Source: Prevotella sp. UBA4339
Lineage (GTDB): Bacteria > Bacteroidota > Bacteroidia > Bacteroidales > Bacteroidaceae
DNA length: 13,431 nt
NCBI GenBank assembly: GCA_002393725.1
Contig: DGTJ01000064.1
Coordinates: forward strand, 1-13,431
Direction: 5' to 3'
The position numbers and the translations under genes were made by a program. Positions 7,558 to 13,431 of this stretch are shown here, one piece after another. The notes beneath the pieces were generated by a model. It was not told where the DNA came from, did not search any database, and worked only from the letters and a program-made list of their open reading frames with translations. Numbering within the stretch: the stretch's first letter is position 1; each line of letters starts with the position of its first letter.

Positions 7558-7574
7558 AATGAAAAATTTTCATT
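7558..7574. promoter_or_regulatory. 17-bp perfect palindrome, probable operator of the XRE regulator
   Basis: AATGAAAA-A-TTTTCATT is a perfect odd palindrome whose last base is the first base of the -7 box (TATCTTTG, 7574-7581). It occupies the spacer upstream of that box. A small helix-turn-helix protein bound here would block RNA polymerase, so self-repression is the simple reading. Being AT-rich, some of the symmetry could be chance. Confidence 0.6.
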
Positions 7575-7581
7575 ATCTTTG
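7574..7581 (+). promoter_or_regulatory. -7 box of the defence operon promoter
   Basis: TATCTTTG matches the Bacteroidetes TAnnTTTG box and lies 20 bp before the regulator ATG at 7602, giving a leader of roughly 14 nt. No TTTG is found at the usual -33 position (about 7550-7553), so the promoter may be weak or depend on the A-rich DNA upstream. No other TAnnTTTG match was seen between here and the large enzyme gene. Confidence 0.65.
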
Positions 7582-7601
7582 TAGCATAAAAACTTTATCG
7601 T

Positions 7602-7832
7602 ATGGAAGATGTAAACAGAATTAAATTGGTTCTCGTAGAGAAAAAACGTACCAGCAAATGGCTGGCAGAGCAGCTCGGTGTTAACCCCTCGACTGTCAGC
7701 AAGTGGTGTACGAACTCTTCCCAACCAGACCTCGCATGTATATTAAAGATTGCAGATTTACTGGAAGTTGACTTAAAAGAACTCTTTGTGAGAGAGTACA
7801 AACAATATCTCCTTTCTCAGGAGTCAAAATGA
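7602..7832 (+). CDS. Small XRE-family helix-turn-helix regulator
   Basis: The 76-residue protein is almost wholly one XRE/Cro-type DNA-binding domain. Helix 2 is about 17-25 (TSKWLAEQL), the recognition helix about 28-36 (NPSTVSKWC), and the conserved hydrophobic helix 4-5 follows (LACILKIADLLEVDLKELF). There is no dimerisation or peptidase domain beyond it. Size and position match the regulators placed before restriction-modification genes (C-protein-like), which usually delay restriction until methylation is established. Here the palindrome overlapping its promoter is the likely target. The start at 7602 is the only ATG that keeps the whole domain. Its stop TGA overlaps an ATG (ATGA at 7829), but that opens only a 7-codon frame. 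Confidence 0.9.
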   Translation: MEDVNRIKLVLVEKKRTSKWLAEQLGVNPSTVSKWCTNSSQPDLACILKIADLLEVDLKELFVREYKQYLLSQESK

Positions 7833-8044
7833 ACAACGCAAGACTATCGTAGCAAGGGCGTAGCGTAGGCCGAGGATAGAGGTGGCCGAGAGCAAGCCGA
7901 GACCTTCGGAAGAGGTTCGAGAGATCTTCGAGAAGCCAAGCCGAGTCTTTCGTTAGGGTAAGAAGAGGGTAAGAATACCCCAAGAAGAGGGATAGAAGAT
8001 AGTAAGAAGTAAATAAGAATAAAAACGAGATAATAAAGAAAAAT
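7833..8044 (+). other. 212-nt purine-rich gap inside the operon
   Basis: No gene is seen. The plus strand is strikingly purine-rich, with repeated GCCGAG (four times) and a tandem 11-mer AGGGTAAGAAG/AGGGTAAGAAT (7955-7976). The second copy overlaps a small GGGTA-AGAA-TACCC hairpin (7967-7980). A 24-codon GTG-started frame (7882-7956) exists but has no support. No promoter box was found. Possible roles are a long untranslated spacer with a regulatory structure, or an eroded gene. Confidence 0.5.
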
Positions 8045-8695
8045 ATGGCAAATAAAGAACCTGGATATGTTTATATTCTCATTAATCCAAGCTTTAGAGA
8101 GGATTGGGTGAAAATTGGGAAAAGCAGTCGTCCTGTAGATGTGAGGAGCAAGGAATTGGATAATACAGCCGTTCCTCTGCCGTTCGAGATTTTCGCCACA
8201 ATGAAGACGGCGAAGTACAACGAGGTGGAGAAGTTGGTACATAAAACCATTGACCGCCTCACCGATTTGCGTATCCGACAGAACCGTGAGTTCTTTAATG
8301 TTGCTCCGCAAATGGCTCTCGACATATTCCGCGATATAGCAATGACGATAGATGATGCAGAAGTAACCCTTTACGAAGACAACAAGCCAATAGTAGAAAG
8401 CGGATGCAAGGAACAACAGAAACGAGAGGTGAAGCGCCCCCGTTTCAAGTTTTCCATGTGTGGCATCAAAATTGGCGAACAAGTCACTTTCGATCCAACG
8501 GGTATTGTTGTAAAGGTTGCTTCCGATGACAGTATCGAATACGAAGGACGCATCTATAAACTCTCGCCTTTCGTTGGTACCTTCATGCCAGAGGAACATC
8601 GAAATGCCTCTGGTGCCTATCAGGGTGCCAAGTATTTCTCCTATAATGGGAGAGTACTGGATGAGATAAGAAAAGAAAAAGAATGTATCGAATAA
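8045..8695 (+). CDS. GIY-YIG (T5orf172-type) nuclease-like protein with C-terminal RAMA-like domain
   Basis: The 216-residue protein has two parts. Residues 5-90 fit the T5orf172/MUG113 branch of the GIY-YIG nuclease fold: GYVYIL (7-12) and VKIGKS (22-27) stand for the two name motifs, followed by Arg34, Glu62 with His66, and the closing REFF (81-84). Residues about 133-209 fit the RAMA pattern: a G-x-x-V strand, a D-D-x-I-x-Y-E-G-R-x-Y-x-L-S turn, G-A-Y-Q-G-A-K-Y-F, and G-R-V-L-D-E-I-R. RAMA is named for association with restriction enzymes and adenine methylases and is predicted to sense modified DNA. A nuclease or DNA-binding helper that reads methylation is therefore plausible. It ends 15 bp before the large enzyme gene. 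The GIY-YIG assignment is firm; RAMA is by pattern only. Confidence 0.8.
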   Translation: MANKEPGYVYILINPSFREDWVKIGKSSRPVDVRSKELDNTAVPLPFEIFATMKTAKYNEVEKLVHKTIDRLTDLRIRQNREFFNVAPQMALDIFRDIAMTIDDAEVTLYEDNKPIVESGCKEQQKREVKRPRFKFSMCGIKIGEQVTFDPTGIVVKVASDDSIEYEGRIYKLSPFVGTFMPEEHRNASGAYQGAKYFSYNGRVLDEIRKEKECIE

Positions 8696-8710
8696 CTAAG
8701 ATAGTACATT

Positions 8711-11700
8711 ATGATTACAAAAGATAATTTAGCCGCCCTTTTATTACATCCGAATTTTGGTTTCACGAAAAGGGGGAATATATATAAGAAAGAGTATTTT
8801 CAAGGCGCAAGTATTGAAGTAAACACCGATACTCAGAAAATTACATATTCTCCAGTAGATTCTCTTTTCAAAGAAGGCGAATTCCCCACAAAAGACAAGC
8901 CGGCTAATGGTTTTGTAATTCATAGGGATACGACATTAAATTTTAGTGCAAATGAAAATTTTGTCTGTTTGGTTTGTACCCATCTTTTGCTTAAAAAGGG
9001 ATACGAGCCTAAGCATATAGTCTTTGAGCCCGCATTTAAAGTAGGCCACGTAAATAAGCCTTCATATGGCGACATACTTGTTTTTGACAAAGAATACAAT
9101 CCGCTTGTTCTAATAGAAAACAAAACCTACGGCACCGAGTTCAGTAAGGAATGGAACTTGATGCAAAAAGACGGTGGACAACTATTCAGTTACCTCGGTC
9201 CGCTTGTTAATGTGATGGGATTATGCCAGAATCTCGTTCTTTTTGCTGCAGACTTTGATGAAAAAGACGTCATTCTCAAAAGTCACATTATCACGTTGAA
9301 GGATAATGAAAAGCGACTCAATGAGCTTGATAATGCCGAGTCATTTGCAGATGCTCAGGGAAAGTATTATGACGTTTGGGATCAGACTTACGGCAAGTCG
9401 TTCGAGACAAAAGGCCTTTTCGAAGACGACATTGCTGCCTATTCTGTTGGCAAGCTCAAATATTCAATCAACGATTTGAAAGGGTTGTCTCATGCGGAGA
9501 TTCGTCCCATATACCATGAGTTCGCGACAATATTGAGGAATCATGCCATCACCGATTTTGAACATTCGTTTTACATCCTTATTGACTTGTTCCTCTGTAA
9601 GATTACCGACGAACTAAACAACCCAGATGACCTACAGTTCTATTATAAAGGAATAGCCCGTGACACACCAAAGGAATATTGCAACCGATTGTTGAAACTG
9701 TACCAGCTGGGAAAGCAGCAGCTCTTTAATGTGGAGGTCGTGAACAAGGACGAGGAAGATATCAAGCAAATTTTTGAAGATACCGGTCGTTCTCTTGTTA
9801 CCAATGGCCTTTTTGCAGGAATTAAGGAACTATTTGAGGAAATGAAGTTCTATAACATCAAGAAGTTCAACTTCATTGATGTGGAGAATCGGGAAGAATT
9901 TGAAATGAACTTTCAGATTCTGATAAAGATTGCAGCCCTCATACAGGACATCAACCTGAGCTCCAGCGAAACCAATCATTTCTTTGGCGACCTGTTTGAA
10001 GGTCTTCTTTCCAAAAACGTTCACCAGACTGAAGGCCAGTTCTTTACACCGCTTCCAATAGTCAATTTTATCATCAATTCTTTGCCTCAGTTCCCTAATA
10101 CCGACAAGGTGAAGGTGCTGGATTATGCCTGTGGTGCCGGCCATTTCCTGACCGAGTTCGTAAAGCATTATCCAAAGGCTAAAATATACGGGATAGAGAA
10201 AAGCCAGACGTTGAGTCAGGTTGCAAAAATCGCTACTATCATTAATGGTTGTCAGGACTCTCGCATCGTTTTTAAGGACTCGTTGAGCCATATCAACACG
10301 ATGGATGTACGATACCAAGGGTTTGACAAAGAGTCTTTTGACTGTATTATTGCTAATCCACCTTATAGCGTGAAAGGATTTTTAAATACGATGGAGCAAA
10401 AAGATCGTGACCAATTTGAACTAGCAAAGATTGTCGAAGAAAAAGCGTTCTCTACAAATAGGTCGATTGAGTGCTTCTTTGTAGAACGTGCACAGCATTT
10501 TTTGAAGAAAGACGGTTTGATGGGCATCGTCCTTCCAAGCTCTATGTTGAGTAACGAAAGCATTTACACCAAAACTCGTGAAATCATTTTCGCGAACTTC
10601 AACATTCTGGCAATCGCAGTGATGAACAGTCGCACGTTTGGCTCAACAGGAACAAACACCGTTATTCTTTTCGCTCAAAAAGTAAAGAAAAACTCGGAAG
10701 GGTTGCTCCACACTTTTATGGACAAGAAGGATTACACCCAATATACAACCAGCAGCGCAATCGATTCCTATATCAAAAAACAGGGATATCCCAAAGATGA
10801 GTATTTTGCGTTTATGCAGGACGATATTCTTGGAGACAACCTCAAAAAAACAGACGTGTTCAAGGATTATGCCACAAACTTTAAGAAGCGCAGCATAAGC
10901 AAAAGCCTCCAAAAAGAATGGTTTTCCAAATCCAGTTATTATATGGAAGGCCTAAAGGGCAACTCAAAGGAATACAAGAAGCAATTTGCTCTTTTCTTGT
11001 CGAGTGATGACTACAAGCAACTTGAAGAAGCTGATTATATAAGACGGTTCGTCGTATTCGCAAAAGACATTGAATGCAAAAAGCTTAATGTTTTTATTCA
11101 GACAGAAAACAATATCGTTGCCATTTTGCAGTCCCCACCTGAGAAGATCGGAAACAAGAGCAATAAGGCCGAAGTGGTCAAATTCTTGGGTTATGACTGG
11201 AGCAATCGCAAGGGTGATGAAGGCATTAAGTACCTGACAAGTAAAGTACAGGAAACCGAAACTTCGGATGACGAGGATGATAAAGATACTGAAATCGTTC
11301 AGGCCATCAATTCCATCAAATACATTGAAACGCCTCTTTACAATCCTGGCGATGATAATGACGTTACAAAATTTTCATATGCATTGAGAAACCATATTAC
11401 AGGCATTTGCAACAAATTCTCTTTTGGAACAGCAAAAGTCAATAGTGATACTCATTTTGCAGAGGAGATGGATTCTCTTTTGCAATTTACTCGACTCACC
11501 AATCTGATAGATTTCGGCAAAACGACTTTTAATCTTTCTGTAAAGACAAGCGTTGAAAAGAAAGTGGAAGAAGTGAGATACAAAAAAGGACTCGCAATCG
11601 ATGTCTTAGGGAATATTTGTGAAATACAAAAAGGGACGGCTATCACGTCCTCTGAAATAGAGGAAGGAGAGTATAAGGTTGTAGCAGGAGGTATCAATTT

Positions 11701-13198
11701 TGCATATTTGCATAACAAGTACAATCGCCCAGAAAACGTTATTACAGTTTCAGCTTCTGGTGCTAATGCAGGTTACGTAAACTTCTGGCAGGAAAAGATT
11801 TTTGCATCTGATTGCACTACACTTATTGGAAAGAGTCTTGAAGAAACTTGTTTTATCTATTATTTTTTAAAGGCAAATCAAGCTATGTTATTCGATTTGC
11901 AAAAAGGAGCTGCCCAACCTCACGTGTATGCAAATGATTTGAAACAAGTCAAAATACCTCTTCCTCCAAAAGCCTTGCAACAGAAGATTGTGGCTGAATG
12001 TCAGAAAATTGATGCGGAGGCGCAGGACGCAGAAGTGAAAATCGCTGAGTTGAAAGAAGATATTAACGAGATCGTAGCTGACGTAAAAGGCAAAACAACA
12101 AAACTTGGTACTATTGCGCAGTTCAAGAATGGACTTAATTACAAAGAAGCAACTGTTGGTGATACTGTTAGTATTGTTGGCGTAGCAGACTTCAAAGATA
12201 ACAAGTCACCAAATTGGGACGAAGTCAAGACCATAACCATCAGAGAAAATGTTGATGATTCTTACCTTCTGCACAAGAATGATCTTGTGACTGTAAGGTC
12301 TAATGGTTCAAGAGAATTAGTTGGACGTTTTATGCTTATTGACAAGGAACCCGAAGAGCGAACAACTTTTTCCGGTTTCTCAATAAGAGTACGCATTGTG
12401 TCGGATGAAGTGAATAGCGAGTTCCTTTATTACCTACTGTCTTCCGCAAATGTCAGACAGCGCCTAACAATGGGAAGTAATGGCGCCAATATTAAGAGCC
12501 TCAACCAGGATTTGTTATCAAATCTTGAAATACCGCTTCCCTCACTATCAGAGCAAAAGAATGTTATCGATAAAATTGGAGCAATTGAAAGCCAAATAGC
12601 ATCCCTCAAAGCCATCTGTGACGAAGCTGTTGATCGCAAAAAGGCAGTTTTACATCGAGAATTAATTGAAGACGACAAGCAGGAAAGTACTATCGAGACT
12701 GTTGAAATTGACACAGAGAAAGACGAAGCCAAGGCGATTATTCTCCCTGAATATCGCGAAGGATGCATTCCCCTTTATACATTACGTGCAGCCTGTGGCT
12801 ATTTTGAGGATGGAGAAGTTCCCGAAGAAGAGGGCTGGGTGGATGCTTCTAACAATGGTTTTACTCCCGACCCAAAGCGTCATTTCGTGATTCATGCTAA
12901 AGGCAATTCCATGTTGCCAAAGATAAAGGATGGCGACCTCTGTGTATTTGAGTGGTATAGAGCAGGTTCACGCAATGGTGAGATAGTGCTTACTCAAAGC
13001 AGCGAGTTTGACTCAGAATATGGTGGCAAATATACCATCAAGAAATACCATAGCGAGAAAGTGGTGACAGAAGAAGGCTGGCGTCATAGCAAGGTAGAGC
13101 TGATTCCGTTGAACAAAGACTTTGATGTGATTGAGCTCGACGGAGAAACTGAATATAGAACTATTGGAATACTAAAGTGTGTTTTGTCTAACGAATAA
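8711..13198 (+). CDS. Single-chain restriction-modification enzyme (nuclease, N6-adenine methylase, two specificity domains) with C-terminal S24 peptidase domain
   Basis: The 1495 residues hold five parts. (1) A PD-(D/E)xK nuclease at about 70-190: Asp121 in GDILVFD, Glu136-x-Lys138 in IENK, then QxxxY (Gln157-Tyr161) as in HsdR-type nucleases. (2) An HsdM-like N6-adenine methylase at about 400-850: GQFFTP (442-447), motif I DYACGAGHFL (471-480) and catalytic NPPY (549-552). (3) and (4) Two HsdS-like target-recognition domains at about 961-1126 and 1128-1318, each ending in a helical coiled coil. (5) An S24/LexA-UmuD domain at about 1345-1495: Ser1400 in GNSM-L-P, Lys1444 in Y-T-I-K-K, and Cys1362-Gly1363 where UmuD is cut. 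No helicase motifs are seen, so it resembles type IIG rather than type I. Two recognition domains predict a bipartite DNA target. Cutting and methylating in one chain is known for type IIG; the S24 part is unusual. Confidence 0.92.
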   Translation: MITKDNLAALLLHPNFGFTKRGNIYKKEYFQGASIEVNTDTQKITYSPVDSLFKEGEFPTKDKPANGFVIHRDTTLNFSANENFVCLVCTHLLLKKGYEPKHIVFEPAFKVGHVNKPSYGDILVFDKEYNPLVLIENKTYGTEFSKEWNLMQKDGGQLFSYLGPLVNVMGLCQNLVLFAADFDEKDVILKSHIITLKDNEKRLNELDNAESFADAQGKYYDVWDQTYGKSFETKGLFEDDIAAYSVGKLKYSINDLKGLSHAEIRPIYHEFATILRNHAITDFEHSFYILIDLFLCKITDELNNPDDLQFYYKGIARDTPKEYCNRLLKLYQLGKQQLFNVEVVNKDEEDIKQIFEDTGRSLVTNGLFAGIKELFEEMKFYNIKKFNFIDVENREEFEMNFQILIKIAALIQDINLSSSETNHFFGDLFEGLLSKNVHQTEGQFFTPLPIVNFIINSLPQFPNTDKVKVLDYACGAGHFLTEFVKHYPKAKIYGIEKSQTLSQVAKIATIINGCQDSRIVFKDSLSHINTMDVRYQGFDKESFDCIIANPPYSVKGFLNTMEQKDRDQFELAKIVEEKAFSTNRSIECFFVERAQHFLKKDGLMGIVLPSSMLSNESIYTKTREIIFANFNILAIAVMNSRTFGSTGTNTVILFAQKVKKNSEGLLHTFMDKKDYTQYTTSSAIDSYIKKQGYPKDEYFAFMQDDILGDNLKKTDVFKDYATNFKKRSISKSLQKEWFSKSSYYMEGLKGNSKEYKKQFALFLSSDDYKQLEEADYIRRFVVFAKDIECKKLNVFIQTENNIVAILQSPPEKIGNKSNKAEVVKFLGYDWSNRKGDEGIKYLTSKVQETETSDDEDDKDTEIVQAINSIKYIETPLYNPGDDNDVTKFSYALRNHITGICNKFSFGTAKVNSDTHFAEEMDSLLQFTRLTNLIDFGKTTFNLSVKTSVEKKVEEVRYKKGLAIDVLGNICEIQKGTAITSSEIEEGEYKVVAGGINFAYLHNKYNRPENVITVSASGANAGYVNFWQEKIFASDCTTLIGKSLEETCFIYYFLKANQAMLFDLQKGAAQPHVYANDLKQVKIPLPPKALQQKIVAECQKIDAEAQDAEVKIAELKEDINEIVADVKGKTTKLGTIAQFKNGLNYKEATVGDTVSIVGVADFKDNKSPNWDEVKTITIRENVDDSYLLHKNDLVTVRSNGSRELVGRFMLIDKEPEERTTFSGFSIRVRIVSDEVNSEFLYYLLSSANVRQRLTMGSNGANIKSLNQDLLSNLEIPLPSLSEQKNVIDKIGAIESQIASLKAICDEAVDRKKAVLHRELIEDDKQESTIETVEIDTEKDEAKAIILPEYREGCIPLYTLRAACGYFEDGEVPEEEGWVDASNNGFTPDPKRHFVIHAKGNSMLPKIKDGDLCVFEWYRAGSRNGEIVLTQSSEFDSEYGGKYTIKKYHSEKVVTEEGWRHSKVELIPLNKDFDVIELDGETEYRTIGILKCVLSNE

Positions 13199-13214
13199 GT
13201 ATTTGATTAATTAT

Positions 13215-13431
13215 ATGGAGAAATATTATGCTTACTTAGACGAATGTGGAGGTTATGGCTTTAATGATTCTGTATTGGAGCAGGAAAGAATGTTTATTGT
13301 TGCTGCTGCCATAATAAAAGAATCAGATATCGAAGTCGTCAATTCAGCTTTAAGTAGTATCAGTCAAGAAGATTTTGGTGGACAAGAAATAAAGTCAAAT
13401 CGAATTAAAGGGAACCATTCGAGAAGAATTC
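13215..13431 (+). CDS. DUF3800 protein, N-terminal 72 residues (runs off the window)
   Basis: The frame opens at ATG 13215, 16 bp after the enzyme stop, and is still open at the window end. The N-terminus KYYAYLDECGG corresponds to the family's YxDESG signature, with Cys in the usual Ser place. It is followed by the hydrophobic strand MFIVAAAII and an ExK element (Glu58, Lys60 in GQEIKSNRIKGN). DUF3800 proteins are usually about 200-300 residues, are thought to have an RNase H-like fold with acidic metal-binding residues, and often sit near restriction systems and mobile elements; no activity is firmly established that I know of. Its tight spacing makes it part of the same operon. Confidence 0.82.
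   Translation, partial: MEKYYAYLDECGGYGFNDSVLEQERMFIVAAAIIKESDIEVVNSALSSISQEDFGGQEIKSNRIKGNHSRRI

Noticed and set aside
7882..7956. 24-codon GTG-started frame in the operon gap
   Set aside because: Very short, rare start codon, and made of the GCCGAG repeats; no evidence of translation.
7844..8599. 251-codon minus-strand frame opposite the GIY-YIG gene
   Set aside because: The plus-strand product has clear family motifs; the minus frame is low-complexity at one end because of the purine-rich gap and matches nothing.
8711..13198. Type I or type ISP enzyme with a helicase motor
   Set aside because: No Walker A, DEAD/DEAH or other helicase motifs are seen between the nuclease and methylase parts.
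13426..13431. Window ends exactly on GAATTC
   Set aside because: A single 6-bp site at an edge can be chance or a window cut and says nothing biological.

Overview
The window looks like a chromosomal segment of a Bacteroidales bacterium, most likely Prevotellaceae. The RpoC sequence is of Bacteroidetes type, the best promoter matches are the Bacteroidetes TTTG / TAnnTTTG pair rather than TTGACA/TATAAT, and Shine-Dalgarno sites are mostly absent. The genus is an inference from overall feel and one recalled repeat style; it was not searched.

Bases 1-6763 are ordinary chromosome. They hold the last three quarters of rpoC (open from base 1) with a strong terminator, a convergent glycerate kinase gene, and a 47-codon signal-peptide-like reading frame just upstream of the kinase and overlapping its start by ATGA. 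A divergent promoter region follows, then an SGNH/GDSL esterase gene and a sodium/glutamate symporter gene (gltS) broken by an internal deletion plus frame change.

Bases 6764-7601 hold no convincing gene but much structure: a 16-bp imperfect direct repeat, a 22-bp GC-rich tandem repeat, a minus-strand promoter and terminator that bracket about 275 nt without any ATG (candidate small RNA), and two long inverted repeats. This looks like the left edge of an accessory island.

Bases 7602-13431 are a more AT-rich defence operon in the order: small XRE-type regulator behind a promoter overlapped by a perfect 17-bp palindrome; a 212-nt purine-rich untranslated gap; a GIY-YIG (T5orf172) protein fused to a putative RAMA modified-DNA-reader domain; a 1495-residue single-chain restriction-modification enzyme; and the start of a DUF3800 protein. 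The large enzyme carries, in order, a PD-(D/E)xK nuclease, an N6-adenine methyltransferase, two HsdS-like target-recognition domains with coiled coils, and a C-terminal S24/LexA-UmuD-type autopeptidase domain. Gaps of 15 and 16 bp between the last three genes suggest one transcript.

The likely novel element is the S24 domain on the restriction-modification enzyme. It keeps a Ser/Lys pair and a Cys-Gly dipeptide where UmuD is cleaved, so the enzyme may be switched or cut in response to DNA damage. The neighbouring regulator has only the DNA-binding half of a LexA/CI-like repressor. This is a prediction from sequence only.
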